Below are positions 43,056-56,942 of a stretch of DNA of 64,000 bases, in pieces. Under the pieces are notes generated by a model. The model saw nothing but the letters and a program-made list of their open reading frames with translations. It was not told the origin of the DNA and made no database searches. The position numbers and the translations under genes were made by a program. The stretch covers positions 1 to 64,000 of the forward strand of contig JAECZT010000009.1 in NCBI GenBank assembly GCA_020055645.1, given 5' to 3'. The stretch is from Tomocerus qinae. Its lineage: Eukaryota; Arthropoda; Collembola; Entomobryomorpha; Tomoceridae. The stretch's first letter is position 1, and each line of letters opens with the position of its first letter.

Positions 43056-46000
43056 TATTTGAAAAATCAACAGAAAATCAAAATTGATTAATAATGACTA
43101 TGAAAATCAACAGAAAATCAAAATTGATTAATGTTGACTATAAAAATTAACAGAAAATCAAAATTGATTAATGTTGACTATGAAAATCAACAGAAAATCA
43201 AAGTTGATTAATATTGACTATGAAAATCAACAGAAAATCAAAGTTGATTAATGTTGACCATGAAAATCAACAGAAAATCAAAATTGATTAATGTTGACTA
43301 TGAAAATTAACAGAAAATCAAAATTGATTAATGTTGACTATGAAAATCAACAGAAAATCAAAGTTGATTAATGTTGACTATGAAAATAAACAGAAAATCA
43401 AAGTTGATTAATGTTGACCATTAAAATCAACAGAAAATCAAAATTGATTAATGTTGACTATGAAAATCAACAGAAAATCAAAGTTGATTAATGTTGACTA
43501 TGAAAATAAACAGAAAATCAAAGTTGATTAATGTTGACCATTAAAATCAACAGAAAATCAAAATTGATTAATGTTGACTATGAAAATTAACAGAAAATCA
43601 AAATTGATTAATGTTGACTATGAAAATCAACAGAAAATCAAAGTTGATTAATGTTGACTATGAAAATCAACAGAAAATATAAATTGATTAATGTTGACTA
43701 TAAAAATTAACAGAAAATCAAAATTGATTAATGTTGACTATGAAAATTAACAGAAAATCAAAATTGATTAATGTTGACTATGAAAATCAACAGAAAATCA
43801 AAGTTGATTAATGTTGACTATGAAAATCAACAGAAAATCAAAGTTGATTAATGTTGACCATGAAAATCAACAGAAAATCAAAAATGATTAATGCTGACTA
43901 TGAAAATTAACAGAAAATCAAAGTTGATTAATGTTGACTATGAAAATCAACAGAAAATCAAAAATGATTAATGTTGACTATGAAAATTAACAGAAAATCA
44001 AAATTGATTAATGTTGACTATAAAAATCAACAGAAAATCAAAGTTGATTAATGTTGACTATGAAAATCAACAGAAAATCAAAGTTGATTAATGTTGACTA
44101 TGAAAATCAACAGAAAATCAAAGTTGATTAATGTTGACTATGAAAATCAACAGAAAATCAAAATTGATTAATGTTGACTATAAAAATTAACAGAAAATCA
44201 AAATTGATTAATGTTGACTATGAAAATTAACAGAAAATCAAAATTGATTAATGTTGACTATGAAAATCAACAGAAAATCAAAGTTGATTAATGTTGACTA
44301 TGAAAATCAACAGAAAATCAAAGTTGATTAATGTTGACCATGAAAATCAACAGAAAATCAAAAATGATTAATGCTGACTATGAAAATTAACAGAAAATCA
44401 AAGTTGATTAATGTTGACTATGAAAATCAACAGAAAATCAAAAATGATTAATGTTGACTATGAAAATTAACAGAAAATCAAAATTGATTAATGTTGACTA
44501 TGAAAATCAACAGAAAATCAAAGTTGATTAATGTTGACTATGAAAATCAACAGAAAATCAAAGTTGATTAATGTTGACCATAAAAAACAACAGAAAATCA
44601 AAAATGATTAATGCTGACTATGAAAATTAACAGAAAATCAAAGTTGATTAATGTTGACTATGAAAATCAACAGAAAATCAAAAATGATTAATGTTGACTA
44701 TGAAAATTAACAGAAAATCAAAGTTGATTAATGTTGACTATGAAAATTAGCAGAAAATCAAAAATGATTAATGTTGACTATGAAAATCAACAGAAAATCA
44801 AAAATGATTAATGTTGACTATGAAAATTAACAGAAAATCAAAGTTGATTAATGTTGACTATAAAAATTAACAGAAAATCAAAGTTGATTAATGTTGACTA
44901 TGAAAATCAACAGAAAATCAAAAATGATTAATGTTGACTATGAAAATTAACAAAAAATCAAAAATGATTAATGTTGACTATGAAAATTAACAGAAAATCA
45001 AAATTGATTAATGTTGACTATGAAAATCAACAGAAAATCATAATTGACTAATATTGAGTATTAAAATTTAAAAGAAAATCAAAATCGGTGAATATTAACT
45101 ATCAAAATGAAAAGATGTAAAAAAAATGTAAATTTGACTATAAAATTGAATATAAATCCAAAATAGATTTTTTTCCGACCTTTAGCAGTGATATTTTGGT
45201 TTTATTTACGTTATTATAAAATCTCAAATTTGGTAGAAGCGGTATGATATATTTTATACTATCCTGCTAACAATTTATAGGAAACGCAATTGAACTTTTT
45301 AATACCTATTTTTCACTTTAACTATCAAAATGAAGACAAAGTGAGCGCGCGGTATCTCAGCAACCTATGGACCGATTTACCCCCAATTCAATAGGGATCG
45401 TCAGTGGTCCATAGGCATTGTTTTTGCCAAGTTTGGTCAATATCCGTCATTGCTTTCGAAAGTTATCGTGGGGACGGACGGACGTATGGACGTACGGACA
45501 GACTGTGCGGTTCTATAAGCTGCCTTATTCAGGCGAGCTAAAACGTAATATTAGCGCCCAGCAACCGCGCGCGCTGACACATATTATTAGTTTAAAGGAA
45601 TTGTAATAAATCTAAATATTTTATCTGTAATCAGCGTCAATTTTTACATCTGACTGATGAAAATTATCAAATTCCTTCAAAACTAATCATTTGTGTCAGC
45701 GCGGGCGGTGGTTGCGCGCTAATGTTAATTTTCAGGTAACTCTAATTATTTTAGTCATAAACATCGTCAATTTTAGCTCGCCTGAATAAGGCCGCTTATA
45801 GAATCGCACAGTCTGTCCGTCCGTCCGTCCGTCCGTCCGTACCCACGATAACTTTCGAACACAAAGACGGATATTGACCAAACTTGGCAAATACAATGCC
45901 TATGCAAGACTGACGATCCCTATTGATTTTGGGGTTAATCGGTCCTTTGGTTGCTGAGATACCGCGCGCTCACTTTGTCTTCATTTTGATAATCAAAGTA

Positions 46001-46517
46001 GAAAAATGGGCATTGAAAATTGTAATACCGTTTCCTATAGATTGTTAGTGATAGTATAAACTATATCATACCGCTTCTACTAAAACTGAAATTATATAGT
46101 AAAATAACAAAAACGGAAAATTACCATCAAAAATAAAATAACGAATCTGTTTCAAGTTTGTCTTGATTTTAACAGTCAATATTAATATATTTTCATTATG
46201 TATTGACTTTGATAGTAAATATTAATATATTTTCATTATGCATTGACTTTGATAGTCAATATTAATATATTTTCATTATATATTGACTTTGATAGTTAAT
46301 ATTAATATATTTTCAATATGTATTGACTTTGATAGTCAATATTAATATATTTTCTTATGCATTGATCTTGATAATCGATATTAATATATTTTGATTTTGT
46401 ATAGATTTTGATAGTCAATATTAATCAATTTTGATTTTCTATTGATTTTCATTGTCGACATTAATCAACTTTGATTTTCTGTTAATTTTCATAGTCAGCA
46501 TTAATCATTTTAGGTAT
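43056..46517. mobile_element. FB-like foldback element, right copy
   Basis: Mirror of 26,150-29,810 with about five fewer 40-bp units (array 43,056-45,060). The symmetric centre is near 45,660 and the short outer array is at 46,140-46,510. Confidence 0.7.
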
Positions 46518-46771
46518 AGGAACATATACATGTTGTCTGGGTGAAATTTTAAGGGCTACAAAATGGCCGTCTCAGTTTCTTATTGCATATCCTCCTTATC
46601 GACAGGACTTCTCTTTAAAAAGTTCCTGTGAATTTTTTGGGTATTTACACTTCTTCGTAGGTCCAGTAAGTTCAGATCCTTAGGGACTTTGCAAAAAAGT
46701 AAAATTACATTGAATTTGATAGTCAAAAAACGGCCTGTTGTGTCATAGCTACGCGTATGTCCCACACTTAA

Positions 46772-47215
46772 GGTTGCTCATCACGCCTGCATAGCAACCG
46801 CATGGGCCTATCTAAATGCGTGTTAAAAGATGCTTTACATCAAGCTTTATTCCTCCCGAAGATTACGACCGATTTTTATGGGATTTACATTTTTGGAATC
46901 CTGGACAATCGAGGAACACAGGAGGGCGGATGGACTTTTGATATTATTGCTTTAAATGCTTTTAAAAAAATCGAATTCCAAAAAAAGTGAATCAGTATTA
47001 GTTTTTATACAATGTTGATTTTTTTGCACCATTTAAAGCAATAATATCAAAAGTCCATCCGCCCTCCTGTGTTCCTCGATAGTCCAGGATTCCAAAAATG
47101 TAAGTCTCACAAAAATTGGCCGTAATCTTCGGGAGGAATAAAGCTTGATGTAAAGCATTTTTTAACACGCATTTAGATAGGCCCATTCGGTTGCTATGCA
47201 GGCGTGATGAGCAAC
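46772..47215. mobile_element. TTAA foldback element, right copy
   Basis: Mirror of 25,452-25,895, again flanked by TTAA at 46,768-46,771 and after 47,215. Confidence 0.8.
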
Positions 47216-47723
47216 CTTAATGATGAAGCTGGCAAAAGAAGCGTCTCACTCTGGGCTTTTCTAGAAGAAATCTGCATAATTTACTGGGCCTGGAGGATTA
47301 TTTAAGCCGGGGTTTTCTTCCGAGGTCTGATCAGAGTCCGTGGATGTCTTAATATTTTTGATATTAGCGTTGAATTGTTTATATATTTAATATGCGTTAA
47401 ATTTTAATTTTATTGAACTTTATCAAGATTCTTAGATCTTAGATTTCTGGAGGTTTTCTACATAATATATATAGGTAACATACGTACTACTACTTAATAC
47501 TTGTACTGTAATATCAACCACCTTTGACGATAAAAACATTCTTTAAAGACCGCATTTTTTATAAAAGGTATATCCTCTATAAATATATAGGTTCCTCTGT
47601 CAATAGATAATTTTATTCAGATTTTTGAAAAGCTCCTCAGCACAATTTCGTTTACTCTACGACACGGTCGACACGACTTCCATAATCCATTCCATTGCAT
47701 TTGACAATCAGAAATTAAGAGAC

Positions 47724-49261
47724 ATGGCCGAAATACTGCGACATAATTTCCAAACCACTCTTCCGAAGTTGTTTGACAGTATAAAAGATTCTGATTTTGT
47801 ATCTATTGATATTAATCTTGAGATGAATGGTTTGATAACACGATCAGAGAAACTGGATAGTTGGCTGTTAAGGTAAGAAACATTTTTGGTCATTCTGTAA
47901 AAAGTTATTTAGAAAGTTCATTGTTCATAGTCAATATGTGAGGTATTTAAAAAAATTATATCCAACAGTTCCAGCTGGTATAAAACTTTGGAAGAGCGTC
48001 AGCATATTTACAACGTTTATGAATTGGGGTTGGCCTTATTTAAGAAAAGACCGAGCACCAAGGAAGATGTATACGATGTTCAATGTTTTAATATACCTCT
48101 ACTTTGTCCTGTTTTTGAAGATCCTATGAAACGAATCTCCGATACTGCAAAACACAGAGTAAATTATTTTGGCCCAGGGTTAGGCCTTATGCAATGGAAA
48201 AAGTATGACCTTAACAAGATGCTTTATGACGGAATTCCGTTTATGAACGAAGAAAGAAAAATGAAGCGTTACTCTACATAGAAAAATATCCTGATTTTCT
48301 TTGTCATCAAAGCAAAACAAAGCAATACATTGTCGATAAGCATTACTTTCCTGAAATGATTTCATATTTCGGACCAGAAGAAACCAAAGAAGCTATTGAT
48401 CGCCTACGTGGAATTTCAAAATTATTTGATGTTATTTCGGAAACTAAGAAACCAGTTGTTGGTCATAATTTACAAATCAAATTACCATTGCTGTTTAAAG
48501 ATATGGTCGCTCTTCTTCCTAAAGACTTTGATTCATATCAAGTAAAGCTTAACTGTTTAATGCCACAAGTCTATGACACAAAATTCATGGCTTGGAATAT
48601 GAAACATTCTTCAAAAAAAGCTGGTACGTTTTCATTACTTGCATTACATTACGTTTACTTGATAATCTAAAAAATGAATGCTTTAAAATTTATTAGCTTT
48701 AAGTTTAACCGGAGGTGGTAGCAAGCTGTAATTTTCGCACTTGTCCAGGGGTCAATAAACATAGAAGAAATTCAGTTTTAATTTTTAAACAATCTATTTT
48801 TCTTGCATTTATACTTTTTGAGTGGTCACTGCCCATGTGCCTCCATGCCCCTTGGATATGTGCCTGGTTTAACTTAGTTGAATACAATTCTTTTTATGTT
48901 ATTCAGGGTGGGCTAAGTTGCTGAAAAGTCATCGCCTCTATGATTTGTACTTTAATTTTGGATCTATGAGCAAAAAAACTATTTGCCCTGTTCTTAACGA
49001 AACTTCAAAATTTACGAAGTTGATATGAAAGATGGTTTAGAAATGAATATTATTGATGATGAGAATTCATTATGTTATGAATCAGGTTTTGATGCATGTG
49101 TCACAGGAACCGTGTTTCTAAACATGGCCTATCTCTATTCAGACGCAGATATTACGACTATGAACTCTTTGTCCGATGTTTTTACAAAGTGTGGACCATT
49201 CAAAAATCAGATATTTTATCACCATATCCATGTAGATGATAATCAAGAGTTAAATAATTAG
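47724..49261 (+). pseudogene. PARN-like gene, right copy
   Basis: Mirror of the left copy. Exon A ends at 47,872, exon B about 47,978-48,623 and exon C from 48,906 to 49,261. Here the A run near 48,257 is one shorter than on the left and breaks exon B. A run near 49,007 is also one shorter and breaks exon C. The run at the exon B end (48,615) is one longer and restores the donor phase. Every frame difference between arms is a homopolymer length change. Confidence 0.7.
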
Positions 49262-49742
49262 CCAAGTAATTCTTTCTGTTCAGTAAATTATTTGATTAAC
49301 TTTTGATATTCCTAATTCTAATTGCTAATATTTATTTATCGTGATTAACATAGATATACACAGATATATAAATGCATACGCAAAATAGAAAATGCATTTT
49401 TGCAGTGACCTTAGGGCAAATAAGAATTCCGCTATTGTAAGAGAATAACTTTACCAGACGATTCAATATTGTATCAGTAACAAAATATTTTATTCAAAAA
49501 TTCCAATATACTCTAATATAAAAGACCGCATTAACAAAAATCCCAAAACGGACCAAGCTTACGCCCTTTAACGGTAATGTTCATACAATGGGCCTTTTAT
49601 ATAATATAAATGTCTTGCATTATTGCATTTAATATACACATTACACATGCTAATTTTATAAGTAAATAAACCTTTTGTGAGCTTAGACTGCAAAAAATAC
49701 TGTAAGGAAAGGAAATAGGAACGATGACTACTTAGGAATTTG

Positions 49743-50737
49743 CTACCAGAGCCGTCCCAAAGTTGACTTAGCCGGGTGTTCAATAACAGAGCAGTTGGAA
49801 CAAATTTCTGCCGTACGGTTACCTAATCCGACAGTTCCTATTATCCAAGCTTTGTGATTTTCTAAACTTTCAATATCACTAATGTATTGAAGCGCTGCAG
49901 ATTTTGTCATGCATATCAAAAGTCCTCCTGTAAATAAACCAAATAATAGAGCCAAATTGAATTAAAGAATTCGAATGCAGATGAAAGAAAGGCTTTAGTT
50001 TTGCTAAATTATTACCTGATGTTTCCGCAGAAAATCCTTGCATCAATTTGAACTTTCCAGTAAATTGTGCGATGCCTTGCATTTTTTCAATAATCGGCAA
50101 ACAATCAATTGAAAATGACACTTTTGAATCCTGAGTTTTTGCAAGATTACGTGCATGACCAAGGATTCCAAATCCGGTTACATCGGTAGCAGCGTGAGCC
50201 GAATATTTGTGCATCAGTTCTGCGGCTGTTTGATTGAAAGAACGAACACCTTAATTTGTAAAAATACTACAACCCTAATAATTATATTTATTTATATTTA
50301 TATATTATTATCGTTGTTACCAATTCTGTTAAGTCTGGACATAGAATCCATAGCTCTATTGTAAGCTAGGATAGTATCTTCTTTACTAACTATTGATTTT
50401 ACTTTTTCCCATGATTCGTTCTTCTGAATCATCCACTGATGTAAATTAACAGCAACTTGGGTACCCAGAGGTTTAGTAAGCACCAAAACATCATCCACTT
50501 CCGCATTTTTGGGCCTAAATATTTACAACAATAATTTTTCCAAAATTGAAGATAACAAAAATCTAAGGCATAGGAGATTAATATTATATATGGAAAGAAA
50601 AGTAAAACTGATTGAATTACTAACATTATCACATCAATCTGTCTACATACTGCTGTAGCCATTCCACCGACAATCAGCCAAGGATTTATTACAGTTTGTC
50701 CACCCGTTATACCCGTACCAGCACTTATTCCAGCATC
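49743..50737 (-). CDS. Selenophosphate synthetase (SPS/SEPHS-like), C-terminal exons
   Basis: Four exons on the minus strand, approximately 50737-50621, 50514-50321, 50225-50016 and 49927-49743. Blocks seen in order are: [60 protein letters not shown] and [15 protein letters not shown], then [14 protein letters not shown]. These are the hallmark segments of selenide,water dikinase, which makes selenophosphate for selenocysteine synthesis (SEPHS2-type) or has another role (SEPHS1-type). The N-terminal exons with the catalytic Sec/Cys/Arg position are not in view, so the subtype cannot be told. Phases at the last two introns fit; the first shown intron does not fit perfectly, so one boundary may be wrong or hold an indel. 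The last exon crosses the palindrome border. Confidence 0.85.
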
Positions 50738-50889
50738 CTAAAAATAATTGTGCAAATAAAACCTACGGCAAGCCGTAACAGAAGCTCGCCTGATCAAAGG
50801 GGACCGTGTACACATTTTTTGGTAGAACAATAGTAGAAACTAGCTGGTTAGCCCGTCGTACGACAGGGCTCTGTTTCACATAAAGCAAA
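50738..50889. repeat. Fragment of the foldback family
   Basis: CGGCAAGCCGTAACAGAAGC then TCGCCTGATCAAAG..CGTGTACACATTTT matches 42,860-42,915 in the palindrome. It is a third location of this family fragment. Confidence 0.7.
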
Positions 50890-50899
50890 ATTAAAAATT

Positions 50900-52090
50900 C
50901 AAATATGACTATAATCCCAAGCTCAAGTGCCCCGATATTTCATACCACAGTTTCCTATACAACATCGGCCAATCCGTACCCACTCAGTAGTCTCCCCTCC
51001 CCGTCCCTTCCCAAAAACCATAATTGTTCCATCGACATGAAGTCTTCAGCACCCCGCCCCCTCCCAAATAACAACTTTTTCACCGACATGTAACCTCCAC
51101 CTCCCCTTCCCAAATAACAATTGTTTCACCGACATGTAACCTCCACCTCCCCCACCCAATTAGCAACTTTTTCACCGACATGTAACCTCCACCTGCCCGC
51201 CCCTTTCCCAAATAACAATTGTTTCACCAACGTGTAACCTCAACCATCCCTCCCCGCCCCTTCCCAAATAACAATTGTTTCGTCGACGTGTAACCTCCAT
51301 CTCCCCCTCTCAAATAACAACTTTTCCACCGACACGTAACCTCGAACTCTTTGCCCCATCCCAAATAACATTTGTTTCACCGAAATGAAGTTTCTACCTC
51401 ACAGGCCCTTCCCAAACAACAACTTTTTCATCGACATACAGCCTCCTCCCCCCGCCCCTACCCAAATAACAATTGTTTCAAGGATATGTAGTCTCTATCT
51501 CCCCGCCACTACCCAAACATCAACTTTTTCACCGACATGTAATCTACTCCTCCTTGCCCCTTCCCAAATAACAATTGTTTCATTGACATGTGGTCTCCAC
51601 CTCCCCGCCACTATACCCAAATAATATATTTTTTCAACAACATGTATAGTCTCCAGTCCCCGCTCCTTCCAAAATAACATAATTATTTCATCAACATGTC
51701 GCACCCACCTCCTCCCAAATAACAACTTTTTCACCGACATGTAAACTCCACTCCCCACCCCTTCCCAAATACCTCCCCGCCCCTTCCCAAATAACAAATT
51801 CCCACCGACGTGTAGCCTCCTCCTCCCCGCCCCTTCCCAAATAACAACTTCCCACCGACGTGTAGCCTCCTCCTCCCGCCCCTTCCCAAATAACAATTGT
51901 TTCAAGGACATATAGTCACCATCCCAGTCCCCTCCTATATAACAACCTTTTTAGCGACATGTAACATCCACATGAACGCCCCTTCCCTAAATAACAGTTG
52001 TTTCACTGACATGTATAGCCTCCACGTCCCCGTCCCTTCCAAAATAACATAATTGTCTCATCGACATGTATTCTTAACCTCACCGTCCAT
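50900..52090. repeat. C-rich minisatellite, unit about 58 bp
   Basis: About 20 diverged copies of CACCGACATGTAACCTCCAC then CTCCCCGCCCCTTCCCAAATAACAATTGTTT (shown in two parts; unit about 50-60 bp). Open frames through it are by-products. Confidence 0.85.
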
Positions 52091-52099
52091 CCCAATAAA

Positions 52100-54475
52100 C
52101 ATAACATAGGGTTTTTTCTTTTTACTGTTTCTAGAAGTGACAAAATATAGTTTTATTGCTTCTAGAAGTGTCAACATATAGTTTTATTGCTTCTAGAAGT
52201 GTCAACATAGGTATCTATTTCTATTAGAAGTGTCAACATAAGGTTTTACTGCTTCTAGAAGTGACAACATAGGTATTTATTGCTATTAGAAGTGTCAACA
52301 TAGGTATTTATTGCAATTAGAAGTGTCAATATAGGGTTTTACTGCTTCTAGAAGTGTCAACATCATGGTTTTACGGCTTCTAGAAGTGTCAACATAGGTA
52401 TTTATTGCTATTAGAAGTGTCAACATAGGTATTTATTGCTATTAGAAGTGTCAACATAGGTATTTATTGCTATTAGAAGTGTCAACATAGGTATTTATTG
52501 CTATTAGAAGTGTCAACATAGGTATTTATTGCTATTAGAAGTGTCAACATAGGTATTTATTGCTATTAGAAGTGTCAACATAGGTATTTATTGCTATTAG
52601 AAGTGTCAACATAGGTATTTATTGCTATTAGAAGTGTCAACATAGGTATTTATTGCTATTAGAAGTGTCAGTTTTACTGCTTCTAGAAGTGTCAACATAG
52701 GGTTTTACTGCGTCTAGAAGTGTCAACATAAGGTTTTATTCTTCTAGAAGTGTCAACATAGGGTTTCACTGCTTCTAGAATTGTCAACATGGGGTTTTAC
52801 TGTTTCTAGAAGTGTCAACATAGGGTTTTACTGCTTCTAGAAGTGTCAACATAGGGTTTTATTGCTTCCAAAAGTGTCAAAATAAGGTTTTACTGCTTCT
52901 AGAAGCGTCAACATAGGGTTTTAATGCTTCTAGAAGTGTCAACATAAGGTTTTACTGCTTCTAGAAGTGTCAACATAAGGTTTTATTCTTCTAGAAGTGT
53001 CAACATAGGGTTTTACTGCTTCTAGAAGTGTCAACATAGGGTTTCACTGCTTCTAGAAGTGTCAACATGGGGTTTTACTGCTTCTAGAAGTGTCAACATA
53101 GGGTTTCACTGCTTCTAAAAGTGTCAACATGGGGTTTTACTGTTTCTAGAAGTGTCAACATAAGGTTTTACTGCTTCTAGAAGTGTCAACATAGGGTTTT
53201 ATTGCTTCCAAAAGTATCAACATAGGGTTTTACTGCTTCTAGAAGTGTCAACATAGGGTTTTACTGCTTCTAGAAGTGTCAACATAAGGTTTTACTGCTT
53301 CTAGAAGTGTCAACATAGGGTTTTACTGTTTCTAGAAGTGTTAACATAGGGTTTTACTGCTTCTAGAAGTGTCAACATAGGGTTTTACTGCTTCTAGAAG
53401 TGTCAACATAGGGGTTTACTGCTTCTAGAAGTGTCAACATAGGGTTTTACTGCTTCTAGAAGTGTCAACATAGGGTTTTACTATTTCCAAAAGTGTCAAC
53501 ATAGGGTTTACTGGTTCTAGAAGTGTCAACATAGGGTTTTACTGCTTCCAAAAGTGTCAACATAGGGTTTTACTGCTTCTAGAAGTGTCAACATAGGGTT
53601 TTACTGCTTCCAAAAGTGTCAACATGGGTAAAATGAGGGGTGGACACACACACACACACACACACATACGTACATACTCCCGGAAATTTTACTGCTTCTA
53701 GAAAAGTCAACATAGGGTTTTACTGCTTCTAGAAGTGTCAACATAGGGTTTTACTGCTTCTTGAAGTGTCAACATAAGGTTTTACTGTTTCCAAAAGTGT
53801 CAACATAGGGTTTTACTGCTTCCAAAAGTGTCAACATAGGGTTTTACTGCTTCCAAAAGTGTCAACATAGGGTTTTACTGCTTCTAGAAGTGTCAACATA
53901 GGGTTTTACTGCTTCCAAAAGTGTCAACATAGGGTTTTACTGCTTCCAATAGTGTCAACATAGGGTTTTACTGCTTCTAAAAATGTCAACATGGGTAAAA
54001 TGAGGGGTGGACTCACACACACACACACACACACACATACACACACACATACATACATACTCCCGGAAATTTTACTGCTTCTAGAAAAGTCAACATAGGG
54101 TTTTACTGCTTCTAGAAAAGTCAACATAGGGTTTTACTGCTTCTAGAAGTGTCAATATAGTGTTTTACTGCTTCTAGAAGTGTCAACATAAGGTTTTACT
54201 GCTTCCAAAAGTGTCAACATAGGGTTTTACTGCTTCCAAAAGTGTCAACATAGGGTTTTACTGCTTCCAAAAGTGTCAACATAGGGTTTTACTGCTTCTA
54301 GAAGTGTCAACATAGGGTTTTACTGCTTCTAGAAGTGTCAACATAGGGTTTTACTGCTTCCATTAGTGTCAACATAGGGTTTTACTGCTTCCAATAGTGT
54401 CAACATAGAGTTTTACTGCTTCTACAAATGTCAACATGGGTAAAATGAGGGGTGGACACACACACACACACACAT
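52100..54475. repeat. Large 31-bp minisatellite
   Basis: More than 70 copies of TTCTAGAAGTGTCAACATAG + GGTTTTACTGC, with variant blocks (GGTATTTATTGCTATTAG, CTTCCAAAAG). It is interrupted three times (53,630, 53,995, 54,440) by GGGTGGACAC + (AC)n + ATACATACTCCCGGAAAT, so a higher-order unit of several hundred bp was amplified. Confidence 0.95.
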
Positions 54476-54539
54476 ACATACTCCCGGAAATTATAATATA
54501 GTATAGATACATTTATTTTTATTAGTAAATTGTTATTTA

Positions 54540-55912
54540 AATTAGTTCAATATTAATCTATTTTGATTTAAATAGATTAATATTGACTATTTAAATCAAC
54601 AGAAAATCAAAATAGATTAATATTGACTATTAAAAACAACAGAAAATCAAAATAGATTAATATTGACTATTAAAATCAACAGAAAATCAAAATAGATTAA
54701 AATTGACTATTAAAATCAACAGAAAATCAAAATAGATTAATATTGACTATTAAAATCAACAGAAAATCAAAATAGATTAAAATTGACTATTAAAATCAAC
54801 AGAAAATCAAAATAGATTAATATTGACTATGAAATTCTACATAAAATCAAAATAGATTAATACTGACTATTAAAAACAACATAAAATCAAAATAGATTAA
54901 TATTGACTATTAAAATCAACATAAAATCAAAATAGATTAATATTGACTATTAAAAACAACAGAAAATCAAAATAGATTAATATAAGAAAATCAAAATAGA
55001 TTTTATTGACTATTGAAATCAACAGAAAATCAAAATAGATTTTATTGACTATTGAAATCAACAGAAAATCAAAATAGATTAATATTGGCTATGAAATTCA
55101 ACAGAAAACCAAAATAGATTAATATTGACTATTAAAATCAGCATAAAATCAAAATAGATTAATATTGACTATTAAAATCAACGGAAAATCAAAATAGATT
55201 AATATTGGCTATGAAATTCAACAGAAAACCAAAATAGATTAATATTGACTATTAAAATCAGCATAAAATCAAAATAGATTAATATTGACTATTAAAATCA
55301 ACGGAAAATCAAAATAGATTAATAATGACTGTCAAAATCAAAAGAAAATCAAAATAAATTAATATTGACTATTAAAATCAACATAAAATCAAAATAGATT
55401 AATATTGACTATTAAAATCAACATAAAATCAAAATAGATTAATATTGACTATTAAAAACAACAGAAAATCAAAATAGATTAATATAAGAAAATCAAAATA
55501 GATTTTATTGACTATTGAAATCAACAGAAAATCAAAATAGATTAATATTGGCTATGAAATTCAACAGAAAACCAAAATAGATTAATATTGACTATTAAAA
55601 TCAGCATAAAATCAAAATAGATTAATATTGACTATTAAAATCAACGGAAAATCAAAATAGATTAATAATCACTGTGAAAATCAACAGAAAATCGAAATAG
55701 ATTGATATTGACTATTAAAATAAACAAAAAAATCAAAATTGACCATATTGAATATCAAAATGAACAAAAAATCAAAGTTGATTAATATTGAGTATCAAAA
55801 TCAAAAGAAAATCAAAATCGGTTAATATTGACTATCATAATGAAAAGCAGTTCGAAAAATGTAAATTTGACTATCAATTTGCATATAAATGCGAAATGGA
55901 TTTATTTCCGTC
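54540..55912. repeat. 40-bp minisatellite of the foldback family
   Basis: Over 25 copies of AACAGAAAATCAAAATAGAT + TAATATTGACTATTAAAATC. The inner end (55,790-55,960) also matches the non-repetitive part next to the palindrome array (compare 45,050-45,210), so this is another copy of the same element. Confidence 0.9.
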
Positions 55913-56544
55913 CTATAATAGGTATTTTCCGGTTTTATTTACTGTATTATTAAATCCTACGAAGCGTACGAAGAAAAAGGTCTGGGACTTTACTTTAGTA
56001 CTAAAGTATTCTATCGATTTTTCCGACAGTAACACAAATCCAAGCTTTTCGTTTTTGGGCTCAATCCATCTGACATAATCTGGATGTTCCATTTGAAAGT
56101 GTTGTAGGTTTTCGTATTGGTCTCCCATTGATTTGTTTTTTTTCGATATTCTGATTTCATCATTTTATCAACGCCAATTCCAACAATTTTTAGATTTTTT
56201 GATAGTAGGTTGTCAGTTTTCCCTTTGAGATAATTCATTTTCCAAGCCATTGGTTTCATTGTTTTTATTTTGTCTTTCTCTCTTTCCCTTGTAAGACCTC
56301 GAATTGGTCGTGTAACTGGCGCTGTTTTGGGTAAGGTTTTATGAGTTCTCTTTCCAAACTAAAAAACTTGAATTTGTACATTGTCTGTATTTTTTCTTGG
56401 TGGTTTGATAAAAATTGTGAATTTTGTTGGACAACCTCTAAAACCACACCACCCTTTTGCCTTAAATATATCACCTTTTTTTAAAATACCTGATACTTCT
56501 GTCTCTACCGAGAATATTGTATTCTCATGACAATTCTTTGACAT
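55913..56544 (-). pseudogene. Broken transposase-like coding region
   Basis: Three successive frames on the minus strand seem to belong together: GDIFKAKGWCGFRGCPTKFT (56,544-56,359), GKRTHKTLPK..MKPMAWKMNY (about 56,350-56,130) and HPDYVRWIEPKNEKLGFVLL (56,128-55,913). Breaks lie at a T/A homopolymer near 56,363 and again near 56,150. The style recalls N-terminal parts of insect transposases, but I do not name a family with confidence. The 3' end runs into the 40-bp repeat. Confidence 0.45.
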
Positions 56545-56942
56545 GACAAAAATTCAGACTTCATGACAATTCTTTTTCTCCATCTCGGTTTGGAGAATAT
56601 CACTCAGATATTTTCTGGACTTTGTAATGACTCCAGACTTGTAGTCGTAAATCTTTTTCCAGTTCTCCGCTGGAACACTTATTAGGAAAGAACTTGTGAC
56701 CATCTCTTTTTCATTTTTAACGTATTGGAATATTCTAAATCTTTTTCTTTTTCCTCATTTATTCTACTAGTTTTTATGCCATCGTTTTTTCTCTCGTCAA
56801 TGTCAGTTTCTATAATTTCTTCTTCTATGTTACTTATTGTAGATTGACTGTTGGTATTTATATTTTTCTCTTCTGTGTTATTTGTTGTAGATTGATTGTT
56901 AGTTTGTACAGTTTTCTTTTCTGCGTTATTTGATTGATTGTT

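Larger units (their letters stand above)
36663..49824 (-). repeat. Giant palindrome, right arm
   Basis: Inverted partner of 22,843-36,173, about 13.16 kb. It runs out into a selenophosphate synthetase gene that is continuous across the border, whereas the left arm stops in mid-exon. Confidence 0.97.

Noticed and set aside
22843..49824. Treating the entire palindrome as the terminal repeats of one giant Polinton
   Set aside because: The outer arms hold host-type spliced genes (PARN-like, SPS end), so the symmetry extends beyond any transposon; only the core shows Polinton traits.
51385..51911. Frames of 79 and 138 aa in the C-rich region
   Set aside because: Products of the 58-bp minisatellite; they repeat with its period and read in opposing frames.
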